A stretch of 64,000 nt of DNA from JAJRRS01 sp965230275 (GTDB lineage Bacteria > Planctomycetota > Phycisphaerae > Phycisphaerales > Phycisphaeraceae): assembly GCA_965230275.1 (NCBI GenBank), contig CBDDKO010000002.1, positions 744,001 through 808,000 on the forward strand. Reading direction: 5' to 3'. The notes beneath the pieces are model-generated. The model made no database searches. It was given only the letters and a program-made list of their open reading frames with translations, and was not told the origin of the DNA. The position numbers and the translations under genes are program-made. This document shows positions 49,300 through 57,407 of the stretch, one piece after another. Each line of letters starts with the position of its first letter. Positions within the stretch are counted from its first letter, which is position 1.

Positions 49300-50460
49300 T
49301 CAGCCTTCCATCGCCTGCTTGACCATGTCGTTGGCGACCTCGCCGCCGTGGGTGATGATGCAGCCCTTCTGCACTTCGTCCTCGAGGTCGATCTTGAGGT
49401 TGCCCTCATCGTCGAGCAGCTCTTTCATGAGGTTCAGGACGTTGTTGGCATACACACTGGAAGCGTCGCCGGGGACCAGGCCCGGCAGGTTCAGCGTGCC
49501 GATGAGCGTGACGCCGTTGTCGGTCTCGTAGACCTCGCCGGCCCGGGTCAACTCGCAGTTGCCGCGGCCGGCCTTCTTGTCGGCGGCCATATCGACGACG
49601 ATCGAGCCGGTCTTCATGTCCTTGACCACGTCGGCGGGGATCAGCATCGGCGGGGCCTTGCCGAACAGGGCGGCGGTCGTGATGACCACGTCCGCGCCGG
49701 TCACGTGCTTGGCCATCAGTTCGGCCTGCTTCTGGCGTTCTTCGTCGGTCTGTTCCTTGGCGTACCCGCCGGAGTCGGCGTCGTCCTGCGCGGCGGTGGG
49801 CAGTTCCACGAAACGGGCGCCCAGCGAGAGCACCTGCTCCTTGGTCACAGCCCGGACGTCGTACGCCTCCACGATCGCGCCCAGACGTTTGGCTGTGGCG
49901 ATGGCCTGCAGGCCCGCGACACCCACGCCGATCACAAACACCCTGGCCGGGGCGATCGTGCCCGCGGCGGTGATCATCATCGGGAACATCTTCGGGCACT
50001 TGTCGGCAGCCAGCAGCACCGCCTTGTACCCGCCGATGTTCGCCTGGCTGGACAGCACGTCCATCGCCTGGGCCCGGCTGATGCGGGGGATGAACTCGAG
50101 GCTGATTGCGGTGACCTGGTGATCGGCCAGCGTGCGGATCAGGCCCGTGTGCTGCAGCGGCGCCAGCATCCCTACAAGCAACGAGCCGTGCTTCATCAGC
50201 GCGGCTTGTGTATCCGAAGGGGGGTTGATGACGGCGACGATGTCGGCCTCGGCCCAGATCGGCGGGGGGGCCTCGCCGTCACGCGGGATGATCGTCGCAC
50301 CGGCGTCCTGGAAGGCCTGGTCGCCGATGTGTGCCGCTTCACCGGCACCCGATTCGACCACAACCTCCACGCCCAGCCCCACAATCTTCTTGACGACCTG
50401 CGGGGTCAGTGCAACGCGCGTTTCACCGAGTTCCGTTTGCTTAGGGACTGCCAGTTTCAT
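49300..50460 (-). CDS. pntA: NAD(P) transhydrogenase subunit alpha part 1
   Basis: A 386-residue soluble NAD(H)-binding subunit. The N-terminus MKLAVPKQTELGETRVALTP and the nucleotide fold VFVIGVGVAGLQAIATAKRL place it in the alanine dehydrogenase/PntA family. The loop region RFVELPTAAQDDADSGGYAK is present. The frame opens at 50523, but the ATG at 50460 begins the conserved sequence. It heads the operon pntA, alpha-2, pntB. It is divergent from yjbQ, with about 120 bases between the starts. Confidence 0.93.
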   Translation of the reverse strand: MKLAVPKQTELGETRVALTPQVVKKIVGLGVEVVVESGAGEAAHIGDQAFQDAGATIIPRDGEAPPPIWAEADIVAVINPPSDTQAALMKHGSLLVGMLAPLQHTGLIRTLADHQVTAISLEFIPRISRAQAMDVLSSQANIGGYKAVLLAADKCPKMFPMMITAAGTIAPARVFVIGVGVAGLQAIATAKRLGAIVEAYDVRAVTKEQVLSLGARFVELPTAAQDDADSGGYAKEQTDEERQKQAELMAKHVTGADVVITTAALFGKAPPMLIPADVVKDMKTGSIVVDMAADKKAGRGNCELTRAGEVYETDNGVTLIGTLNLPGLVPGDASSVYANNVLNLMKELLDDEGNLKIDLEDEVQKGCIITHGGEVANDMVKQAMEG

Positions 50461-50582
50461 GCTTTTTCCTGGGAATCGAACAAAGGATGGGGGTATCTTA
50501 CAAAAACTGTATGAATCTGTCATACCCTACCCGCAACGCTGAAATCGCACACTTGAAGTCCCAATTAGGCCAAGTAGCTAAG

Positions 50583-51002
50583 ATGCCTTCCATGTCACGA
50601 CCCATACACACTTTCGAACTGCCGACACATGAGCGCGACCAGATGATCGAGATCACCGACCGGGTCCGCCGGATCGTCCAGGATGTCGGCGTGGATCACG
50701 GTCAGGTCGTCATTTACGTCCCGCACACCACCGCCGGCGTCACGATCAACGAGAACGCAGACCCCGACGTGGTTCACGACATGCTCAAGCAGCTGGACCT
50801 GATGGTCCCCTGGCGGCAGCCGTTCTACCGCCACGCCGAAGGCAACAGCGCCTCACACGTCAAAGCATCCATGATGGGTTCGAGCGTGACCGTCCTCATC
50901 GACCACGGCCGACTTGTGCTGGGTACCTGGCAGGGGGTATGGTTCTGCGAGTTCGACGGCCCGAGGACACGCAAAGTCCACGTCGCCGTCTTCGGTGACT
51001 GA
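50583..51002 (+). CDS. YjbQ-family (UPF0047) protein
   Basis: A 139-residue protein of the YjbQ/UPF0047 family, some members of which show secondary thiamine-phosphate synthase activity. Marks: VVIYVPHTTAGVTINENAD with the conserved His, HAEGNSASHVKASMMGSSV and LGTWQGVWFCEFDGPRTRKV. The frame opens at 50487, but the ATG at 50583 (or 50592) gives the normal family length. No Shine-Dalgarno is clear. It is followed by a cyclophilin after about 56 bases that hold a C-rich repeat. Confidence 0.88.
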   Translation: MPSMSRPIHTFELPTHERDQMIEITDRVRRIVQDVGVDHGQVVIYVPHTTAGVTINENADPDVVHDMLKQLDLMVPWRQPFYRHAEGNSASHVKASMMGSSVTVLIDHGRLVLGTWQGVWFCEFDGPRTRKVHVAVFGD

Positions 51003-51021
51003 ATAACCGAGCTTTTAATTC

Positions 51022-51058
51022 TGACCAGACCCCAGACCCCGGACCCGAGACCCCATCC
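51022..51058 (+). repeat. C-rich GACCCC/GGACCC repeat before cyclophilin
   Basis: Three tandem-like units, GACCAGACCCCAGACCCC and GGACCCGAGACCCC, end 4 bases before the cyclophilin ATG. There is no Shine-Dalgarno. It resembles the elements at 42810-42836 and 49229-49256. Confidence 0.55.
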
Positions 51059-51511
51059 ATGCCCGATTACCCCCAGATCAAAATCACCACCAGCGAAGGC
51101 GAGATCACGCTCGAGCTCTGGAACGACGTCGCCCCAGGCCACGCCGAGAACTTCCTGAAGCTCACCGATCAAGGCTTCTACGACGGCCTGAGCTTCCACC
51201 GGATCATCCCCGGGTTCATGATCCAAGGCGGCTGCCCCAACGGCACCGGCACCGGCGGGCCCGGCTGGCAGATCGACGCCGAGTTCAACGATCGCGAACA
51301 CCAGCCCGGTGTCCTGTCCATGGCCAGAAGCGCCGATCCCAACTCGGCCGGCTCGCAGTTCTTCATCTGCCTGACCCGTGAGAACTGCCAGCACCTGGAC
51401 GGCCAATACACCGCGTTCGGCAAGGTGCTCGAGGGCATGGACGTGGTAGAAAAGATCGGCCAGATGTCCGGGGATCCCGCCCCGACGATGTCCAAGGTCG
51501 AGCGGGCATGA
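51059..51511 (+). CDS. Cyclophilin-type peptidylprolyl isomerase
   Basis: A 150-residue cytoplasmic prolyl cis-trans isomerase that aids protein folding. It shows ITLELWNDVAPGHAENFL, FHRIIPGFMIQGGCPNGTG with the catalytic arginine, and NSAGSQFFICLTRENCQHLD. Length fits the small bacterial PpiB type. No signal peptide is present. The ATG is preceded by a C-rich repeat and no Shine-Dalgarno. It follows yjbQ in the same direction. Confidence 0.93.
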   Translation: MPDYPQIKITTSEGEITLELWNDVAPGHAENFLKLTDQGFYDGLSFHRIIPGFMIQGGCPNGTGTGGPGWQIDAEFNDREHQPGVLSMARSADPNSAGSQFFICLTRENCQHLDGQYTAFGKVLEGMDVVEKIGQMSGDPAPTMSKVERA

Positions 51512-51793
51512 CATCCAGCAAAAGGGCCAGTATATCGCTGGGTTATATAATTACCCCGCTTTACCAAGCTGTAAAGACCGATTATGACGCACTGCCGCAG
51601 ATACCAGACGCATCTAAATGTGGCATTCCGCATTGATTGAGCTATACTGTCTACTAGCGGCTGAAGGTCTAGCTTGACAGACCTTTAGGCGAACAATGTA
51701 CCTGTGAGTCTGGCATCCAACCGTTATTGAGCCGGACACCATCGCAGGCTTTTTACATCTGCAAGCGTTTTTTCTTGCACTTGGAGGGCTGAA
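51512..51793 (+). promoter_or_regulatory. Leader region of the PEP-CTERM gene
   Basis: A 282-base region without a gene. TATACT at 51643-51648 is a good -10 (with only TGGCAT upstream), which would give a leader of about 135 bases. Within it AGGTCT and AGACCT (near 51663 and 51680) can pair, and TGCAAG pairs with CTTGCA (near 51762 and 51776) just before the GGAGGG ribosome site. It does not match a riboswitch class that I know. Confidence 0.4.
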
Positions 51794-53137
51794 ATGAAAC
51801 GATCGCTGTGCGCATTTACCACCCTGGCGGCGCTGGGCCTGGTGGCTGGCCAATCACACGCGGCCAACACGTTCACCAACGCGGCGGACAACGACATCAC
51901 CAACGCGGCCAACTGGAGCGGCGGCACCCCGGCATTCGGCGGCGCAATCGCGGCACGCCTGAACTTCAACGGCACCACCACCTACTCGGGGGCCCAAGGC
52001 ACCTCGACCTTCAACGACGGCTCGGCTGAGGCCCGGCCGATGTCGGTCGATAACGGCGGCCACCTCACCGTCACCGGCGGCACTATCAACGTCGATCCCG
52101 GCAGTTCGGGTGCGGCGTTCATCACCAACGGCAGCAACGACAGCGGCTCGCTGACCATCGACGGCGGTACCATGGACTTTGGCGGTGAAGACGTGATCAT
52201 GATCTTCAACGGCAGTAACTCCACCGCAGACTTCACCATCAACAGCGGTAGCATCACCCTCGACCAGTTCAAGGGTAACTCCGGCGACGCCGGCTCGGTC
52301 GCCACCTACAACCTCAACGGCGGCGTGGTCAACTTCCGTAAGATCGGCCGCGGCAACGCCGAGACCGCCGTGGTCAACTACAACGGCGCTACGCTGCAGA
52401 CGAACAGCGACTCCTTTGTCACCAGCAGCGGGCCGAACATCCCCGCCGGCGGCTTCACCGGCAACGTGCAGGCTGGCGGCCTGATCTGGGACTCCAACGG
52501 GTTTGACGGCTTCCTCAACACCCCGCTGACCGAAGACGCCGGCAGCACCGGCGGCGGCATCACCAAACTCGGTGCCGGCGCTCTGACGCTGGTCTCCTTC
52601 GGCGCCGACAGCACCTACACCGGTGCGACCTCCGTACAGGCCGGCATCCTGCGGCTCAACGGCAACCACGTCGGCAACTCCGCCGTGGGCGTCGACGCGG
52701 GCGCCACGCTCTCCGGGGCCGGCGTCACCAACGGTGCCGTCACCCTCAACAGCGGCAGCATCAGCGCCCAGCACGTCGGCGGGGTCAACAACCCGCTAGG
52801 CGTCGGCAGCCTCGCCGGCACGGGCACGGTCCTGGCTGAGTTTGATTCCGACACCGACAAGATGGACCTGATCAACGTCGCGGGCAACCTCGACCTGACC
52901 AGCCTTGATCTGAACTTCGCCGACGTCGGTGCGGGCAGCCTGGCCCAGGACGTCTACGTCATCGCCACCTACGGCTCGCTGACCGGCGCGACGTTCAACT
53001 CGGTGAGCAACCTGCCCGCCGGCTACACCATCGACTACGCCTACGAAGGCAACGGCATCGCCCTCGTGCCCGAGCCAGCCAGTCTGGCCCTGCTCGGCCT
53101 CGGCGGACTGTCGATCCTCAGCCGTCGCCGCGACTGA
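51794..53137 (+). CDS. PEP-CTERM surface protein with autotransporter-like repeats
   Basis: A 447-residue secreted protein. The signal peptide ends in SHAAN (about residue 24). The body is a beta-helix-like run of N/G/T-rich repeats, for example GGHLTVTGGTINVDPGS and GGGITKLGAGALTLVSFG, which includes the autotransporter-associated beta-strand pattern (LGAGALTL). The C-terminus has the PEP-CTERM signal VPEPASLALLGLGGLSILS followed by RRRD: the motif, a hydrophobic helix and basic residues. It would be cut and anchored by an exosortase/archaeosortase system, which is not in this window. GGAGGG lies 6 bases before the ATG. Confidence 0.85.
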   Translation: MKRSLCAFTTLAALGLVAGQSHAANTFTNAADNDITNAANWSGGTPAFGGAIAARLNFNGTTTYSGAQGTSTFNDGSAEARPMSVDNGGHLTVTGGTINVDPGSSGAAFITNGSNDSGSLTIDGGTMDFGGEDVIMIFNGSNSTADFTINSGSITLDQFKGNSGDAGSVATYNLNGGVVNFRKIGRGNAETAVVNYNGATLQTNSDSFVTSSGPNIPAGGFTGNVQAGGLIWDSNGFDGFLNTPLTEDAGSTGGGITKLGAGALTLVSFGADSTYTGATSVQAGILRLNGNHVGNSAVGVDAGATLSGAGVTNGAVTLNSGSISAQHVGGVNNPLGVGSLAGTGTVLAEFDSDTDKMDLINVAGNLDLTSLDLNFADVGAGSLAQDVYVIATYGSLTGATFNSVSNLPAGYTIDYAYEGNGIALVPEPASLALLGLGGLSILSRRRD

Positions 53138-53175
53138 TCTCGCTCGCAGCCCGTTTGATAACCTGACTCACATGT

Positions 53176-53206
53176 GGCCCTCGTGGTTTTCCACGGGGGC
53201 CGTTTT
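53176..53206 (+). terminator. Rho-independent terminator of PEP-CTERM gene
   Basis: GGCCCTCGTGG and CCACGGGGGCC pair around a TTTT loop, then GTTTTCTT follows. It lies about 40 bases after the stop codon. Confidence 0.8.
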
Positions 53207-53305
53207 CTTGTGCCCACATATTCAGCAGGCCCATCAACCTGTCGCGTTTCAGGGGCCATCCGCCGCCGATCGCGAACGCGGTATGGCATCTCGATCCGGT
53301 CTAAG

Positions 53306-53339
53306 AATAAACCCCGCTGTCGCCGAAGCGACAACGGGG
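53306..53339 (-). terminator. Rho-independent terminator of the ROK gene
   Basis: CCCCG-CTGTCGC and GCGACA-ACGGGG form a stem with a CGAA loop (53312-53339). On the minus strand the hairpin is followed by TTTATT, which fits the end of the ROK-kinase transcript about 130 bases after its stop. Confidence 0.75.
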
Positions 53340-53468
53340 CGGAGGGGAGAAAGCAACATTGATAGCTAGATTCTCGACCTATGGAGATTCCAGCCTCCAC
53401 TTTTTTAGTTGATCCAATGACCAACTTCAAGCAGAAACCGAGCCCTACTTATCCGATTGTGGATAACT

Positions 53469-54437
53469 CTAGTCTAGCTCCAGCCGTTGTTTAGCGAGCA
53501 GAGCGGCACCCATAATCCCGGCGTCATCGCCTAACTCGCTCGCCACTATCTTACACGCTGAGAGCTCCTGAGGAAAGACGTATTTCTCGTAAACTTCACG
53601 AATTAGCGCGATCCAGTTGTCCTGTAGGGCCTCGGTTAGCCCGCCGCCGACCACGACGCACGGCAAACTCAGCAAAGTCACCACATTGGCGACTGTCACC
53701 CCCAAATAATGCCCCGCCTGTCCGATAACCTGCCGCGTCAGGGGATCGCCTTGACTGAACGCATCGGCCAGGATTCGTGACTTCACTTTGCTCATGTCGC
53801 CGTCGGTCATGTCCGAGATCACGCTCTTGTGATTGGACTGGATCAACTGCTGCAACTGGTTGACAATGTTCGCCCGGCTCCCCAGGTTCTCGAGCGTGCG
53901 CTGGCCCAGCGGGGCGTCACCCCGGATGACGGTGTGCCCGATCTCACCGGCCGTCAGCAGTGAGCCGTGATACAACTCGCCGTTCAGGACGAACCCGCCG
54001 CCTATGCCCGTCCCCACAAAGACCGCCATCATGTCGTCATGGCCCTTGCCCGCGCCGGCCTTGTATTCGCCCCAGGCCCCGACGTTCACGTCGTTGTCCA
54101 CGACGACCGGAACGCCCAATTCCTTCTTGAGCGCATCGGCCAGCGGATAATTGTTCCAGCGCAGGTTGACCGCGTTGATGACCAGGCCCGTCTTGTGGTT
54201 GACCGCGCCGGGCGCCCCGATGCCCAGCCCGCCGATCTGCTTGAGTTCGACACCGGCATCCGCCAGCAGGTCGCGTGTCAGATCGGCGATGCGCTTGACG
54301 ACCGAGTCTGAGCCCGACTCGGCCTTGGTCTTGGTCTTGTTGGTTTTGAGCAGCTTGCCCTTGGCGTCGAGGACGCCGGCCTGGATGTTCGTGCCGCCCA
54401 AGTCGATCCCGACATAGGCCTTGTCGTTCTTCGCCAT
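53469..54437 (-). CDS. ROK-family sugar kinase, glucokinase-like
   Basis: A 322-residue ROK protein with no DNA-binding domain, so an enzyme and not a repressor. It has AYVGIDLGGTNIQAGVLD (phosphate 1), LGIGAPGAVN, PVVVDNDVNVGAWGEY with the catalytic Asp, and VFVGTGIGGGFVLNG. The usual zinc cluster after GEIGH (CxCGxxGCxE) is missing: the sequence reads GEIGHTVIRGDAPLGQRTLE. The most likely substrate is glucose, feeding the pgi step. It ends at a terminator near 53320. Confidence 0.85.
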   Translation of the reverse strand: MAKNDKAYVGIDLGGTNIQAGVLDAKGKLLKTNKTKTKAESGSDSVVKRIADLTRDLLADAGVELKQIGGLGIGAPGAVNHKTGLVINAVNLRWNNYPLADALKKELGVPVVVDNDVNVGAWGEYKAGAGKGHDDMMAVFVGTGIGGGFVLNGELYHGSLLTAGEIGHTVIRGDAPLGQRTLENLGSRANIVNQLQQLIQSNHKSVISDMTDGDMSKVKSRILADAFSQGDPLTRQVIGQAGHYLGVTVANVVTLLSLPCVVVGGGLTEALQDNWIALIREVYEKYVFPQELSACKIVASELGDDAGIMGAALLAKQRLELD

Positions 54438-54482
54438 CCGTGTCGTCCTCCTGCCGTGTGCTGTCCGGGCTGAGCTTTCTCA

Positions 54483-55940
54483 TCAAAGACCGGGCCTCTG
54501 TGTGTTGTGGCTGGTGGCGGCCTCGTAGACCCGTGCCACCTTCAAGAGACGTGATTCGTCAAACGCCGCGCCAAGCAGCTGCAACCCGATCGGCAACTGC
54601 TTGCCGTCCACCTCGGTGGTCCCGCCCTGGAAACTCACCCCAGCGATGCCGGCGAGGTTGCAGTTCACGGTGTAGACGTCGTTCATGTACATCGCCAGCG
54701 GATCGTCGGCGAGTTCCCCGATCTTGAATGCCGGGCCGGTCGTGGTCGGGCAGAGGATCGCGTCGCACTGTTCAAACGCCTGATCAAAGTCGTTCTTGAT
54801 GAGCCGGCGGACCTTCAGCGCCCGGTTGTAGTAGGCGTCGTAGTAGCCGCTGGATAGGGCGTAGGTCCCGAGCATGATGCGCCGCTTGACCTCGTCTCCG
54901 AAGCCCTCAGCCCTGCTGCGGCAGTACAGGTCGATCAGGTCGGTCGCCTTGTCGGAGCGGTGGCCGTAGTGCACACCGTCGTACCGTGCGAGGTTCGAGG
55001 AAGCCTCGGCCGTGGCGACGATGTAATACACCGGGATGCCGTACTCGGTGTGCGGCAGGTCCACCTCGACGACCTCGGCCCCGGCGTCCTTGTAGACCTG
55101 GATCGCCTGGTCGGTCGCGGCGGCGACGGCCGGATCGTTCGAGTCCGACAGGTACTGCTTGGCGATGCCGATCCGCAGCCCCTTGGGCGTTTCATCGACA
55201 CGGTCGGTGTCCTCGTCAACCGCCACATCGGCGCTGGTTGAGTCAAGCGGGTCGTGGCCCATCATGACTTTCAGGAGCAGGGCGGTATCGGCGATGGTGT
55301 GCGTGAACGGGCCGACCTGGTCGAGGCTGGAGGCGAACGCGACCAACCCGTGGCGTGAGATCCGGCCGTAGGTCGGCTTCATCCCGACCACGCCACACAG
55401 CGCCGCCGGCTGGCGGATCGAACCGCCTGTATCCGTGCCGATGGAACCTACGCAGAGGTCCGCCGCCATCGCCGCCGCCGCGCCGCCGCTGGAACCACCG
55501 GGGACGCGCGAGGTATCCCAGGGGTTGCGCGTCGTCTCAAACGCCGAGTTCTCCGTGGAAGAACCCATCGCGAACTCGTCCATGTTCGTCTTGCCCAGGA
55601 TCACGGCCCCGGCGTCTTCGAGCTTCTTCACAGCCGTCGCGGTGTACGGGGCCTTGAAGTTCTCGAGCATCTTCGAGGAGCAGGTGGTGTGCCCGTAGTC
55701 CGTACACAACAAATCCTTGATCGCGATCGGCACCCCGGCGAGCGGCCCGGTCACGTCCCCGGCATCCACCGCCTTGGCTCGCTCTAAAGCACGATCGGCA
55801 AAGACCTCGTGGTACACGTGCAGGTCGCCGTTATACGCCTCGATCCGGTCGAGGTAGGCCTGCGTCGATTCCACAGCGGACACCTGCTTCGAGGCGATCG
55901 CGTCACGCAGTTCGATAAGTGTGGCTTGTGTCGGGTTCAT
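54483..55940 (-). CDS. gatA: Asp/Glu-tRNA amidotransferase subunit A
   Basis: A 485-residue amidase that releases ammonia from glutamine for GatB to amidate Glu-tRNA(Gln) or Asp-tRNA(Asn). The catalytic triad is seen as the Lys in VPIAIKDLLC, a Ser in RVPGGSSGGAAAAMAA and the nucleophile Ser in GSIGTDTGGSIRQPAAL. The C-terminus contains CDAILCPTTTGPAF. Its ATG overlaps the gatC stop by 4 bases. gatB is not in the window, so the operon is partial or split. Confidence 0.96.
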   Translation of the reverse strand: MNPTQATLIELRDAIASKQVSAVESTQAYLDRIEAYNGDLHVYHEVFADRALERAKAVDAGDVTGPLAGVPIAIKDLLCTDYGHTTCSSKMLENFKAPYTATAVKKLEDAGAVILGKTNMDEFAMGSSTENSAFETTRNPWDTSRVPGGSSGGAAAAMAADLCVGSIGTDTGGSIRQPAALCGVVGMKPTYGRISRHGLVAFASSLDQVGPFTHTIADTALLLKVMMGHDPLDSTSADVAVDEDTDRVDETPKGLRIGIAKQYLSDSNDPAVAAATDQAIQVYKDAGAEVVEVDLPHTEYGIPVYYIVATAEASSNLARYDGVHYGHRSDKATDLIDLYCRSRAEGFGDEVKRRIMLGTYALSSGYYDAYYNRALKVRRLIKNDFDQAFEQCDAILCPTTTGPAFKIGELADDPLAMYMNDVYTVNCNLAGIAGVSFQGGTTEVDGKQLPIGLQLLGAAFDESRLLKVARVYEAATSHNTQRPGL

Positions 55941-56251
55941 GCGCTCGGCCCATCCCCCAGCACCTTGGGCACCTTAAAGAACGGCTCGTTCTTCGCCGGC
56001 GCGTTGGCTAGCGCCGTCTCTGTCGGGATCCCGTCCTGCTCCACGTCCGGCCGCAGCACGTTCACCAGCTCCAGCGGGTGGGCCATGGGCTCGACGCCCT
56101 CGACGTCCAGTTCATTGAGCTTGCTGATGTATTCCAGCACCGCCGCGAGCTGCTCGGTGAAGTGGTGGACCTCGTCGTCGCTGACGTGCAGCCGGCTGAG
56201 CTTGGCGACGTGCCGGACGTCGTCTTCGGTAATGGTTTTCGTCTCTGACAT
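55937..56251 (-). CDS. gatC: Asp/Glu-tRNA amidotransferase subunit C
   Basis: A 104-residue subunit that bridges GatA and GatB. It reads VRHVAKLSRLHVSDDEVHHF and LNELDVEGVEPMAHPLEL, then RPDVEQDGIP and an end rich in FFKVPKVLG. A longer frame to 56359 runs through a repeat; the ATG at 56251 gives the usual length. No Shine-Dalgarno is present. On the minus strand TATCAT (56264-56259) ends 7 bases before the ATG. Confidence 0.9.
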   Translation of the reverse strand: MSETKTITEDDVRHVAKLSRLHVSDDEVHHFTEQLAAVLEYISKLNELDVEGVEPMAHPLELVNVLRPDVEQDGIPTETALANAPAKNEPFFKVPKVLGDGPSA

Positions 56252-56258
56252 AGCGGGG

Positions 56259-56264
56259 ATGATA
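56259..56264 (-). promoter_or_regulatory. -10-like element of gatC-gatA
   Basis: TATCAT on the minus strand ends 7 bases upstream of the gatC start. A leaderless message is suggested; no good -35 could be assigned. Confidence 0.45.
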
Positions 56265-56293
56265 GCAGGTGAAACGAGAGGGAACAGGGAACA

Positions 56294-56402
56294 GGGGTCA
56301 GGGATCGGGGTGTAGAGAACAGAAAGAGGGTTGAGATTGGTAGTACCCTGGGGATTCATGTAGATTAGTTTTAACGATCCCTGATCCCCGATCCCTGCCC
56401 CC
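56294..56402. repeat. Inverted repeat between gatC and queF
   Basis: GGGGTCAGGGATCGGGG (56294-56310) and CCCCGATCCCTGCCCCC (56386-56402) are reverse complements with one mismatch. They surround about 75 bases between the divergent genes gatC and queF. The right arm ends 9 bases before the queF ATG, which lacks a Shine-Dalgarno. Confidence 0.7.
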
Positions 56403-56411
56403 TAGCCCCTT

Positions 56412-56771
56412 ATGCCAGACACATCCATCCTCGAGTGCTTTGAGAACCCAAGCCCCGGCCGTGACTTCGTCATCGAACACGTCGCCGACGAGTTCACCAG
56501 CGTCTGCCCCAAGACCGGGCACCCGGACTTCGGCACGGTGACGCTGCGTTACATCCCCGACAAGCTGTGCGTCGAGCTCAAGAGCCTGAAGATCTACTAC
56601 CAAGGCTACCGGAGCGAAGGCATCTTCTACGAAGCGGTGACCAACAAGATCGCCGACGACCTGGCCGAGTTGATGAGCCCGAAGTGGATGGTGCTCCGGA
56701 CCGACTGGACCGGCCGCGGCGGCATCCATACCTCGGTCGAGGTAGAAGTGGGACAACCCCCAGCTGTTTAG
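56412..56771 (+). CDS. queF: NADPH-dependent preQ1 reductase
   Basis: A 119-residue enzyme that reduces 7-cyano-7-deazaguanine (preQ0) to preQ1 for queuosine in tRNA. The catalytic cysteine is in FTSVCPKTGHPDFG, and the substrate-binding motif is VELKSLKIYYQGYRSEG with the conserved glutamates. Length fits the short type (YkvM-like, single domain). No other queuosine genes are adjacent. The upstream region holds an inverted repeat and no ribosome site. Confidence 0.93.
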   Translation: MPDTSILECFENPSPGRDFVIEHVADEFTSVCPKTGHPDFGTVTLRYIPDKLCVELKSLKIYYQGYRSEGIFYEAVTNKIADDLAELMSPKWMVLRTDWTGRGGIHTSVEVEVGQPPAV

Positions 56772-56795
56772 CGGGCGATCGCAGATCGTAGCGCC

Positions 56796-57365
56796 CTATA
56801 CCTGCTTGTATCGGAAGCAACTCACCTCGTGGTCGTTGACCATGCCGACCGCCTGCATGTAGGCGTAGCAGATCGTCGTGCCCACGAACTTGAAGCCGCG
56901 CTTCTTGAGGTCCCTGCTCATCGCGTCGGACTCGGGCGTTGACGTGGGGATGTCACTTAGCTTCTTGAATCGGTTCCTGATCGGCTTGCCGCCGACGAAC
57001 CGCCAGATATAGGCATCGAAGCTGCCGAACTCTTTCTGGACTTCCAGGAACGCCTTGGCGTTGGTGATCGAGGCCGCGACCTTCAGCCGGTTGCGGACGA
57101 TGCCCGGGTCGGCCAGCAGCTTGTCTACCTTCTTCTGCGTATAGCGCGCGACCTTCCGGGGGTCGAAGTTGTCGTAGACCTTGCGGTAGTGGTCGCGCTT
57201 CTTAAGGATCGTGTCCCAGCTCAGGCCCGCCTGTGCGCCCTCCAGGATCAGAAACTCGAACAACAACCGGTCGTCATGAACCGGCACACCCCACTCGGTG
57301 TCGTGGTAGTCGTGTTGGTGTTCTTTGGCCGCCCATTGGCAGCGTTTGGGTGTGGAATTTGGCAT
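56796..57365 (-). CDS. tag: DNA-3-methyladenine glycosylase I
   Basis: A 189-residue repair enzyme that removes 3-methyladenine from DNA. Marks: RCQWAAKEHQHDYHDTEWG and AGLSWDTILKKRDHYRKVYD, and the C-terminal VNDHEVSCFRY. The zinc ligands (Cys and His at both ends) are therefore present. The frame is open to 57959 but the upstream part is the shadow of sucD; the ATG at 57365 gives the family start. It is divergent from sucD with 42 bases between the start codons. Confidence 0.92.
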   Translation of the reverse strand: MPNSTPKRCQWAAKEHQHDYHDTEWGVPVHDDRLLFEFLILEGAQAGLSWDTILKKRDHYRKVYDNFDPRKVARYTQKKVDKLLADPGIVRNRLKVAASITNAKAFLEVQKEFGSFDAYIWRFVGGKPIRNRFKKLSDIPTSTPESDAMSRDLKKRGFKFVGTTICYAYMQAVGMVNDHEVSCFRYKQV

Positions 57366-57407
57366 GGCTTTGTGGCCCGGGTTTGTGGTCGTTATCCTAC
57401 CCCAACC

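Noticed and set aside
51854..52774. A 306-residue minus-strand frame
   Set aside because: Antisense to the repetitive PEP-CTERM gene; composition is only G, A, V, D and R without motifs.
56252..56359. Upstream extension of gatC
   Set aside because: It would translate the intergenic inverted repeat and exceed the usual GatC length of about 100 residues.
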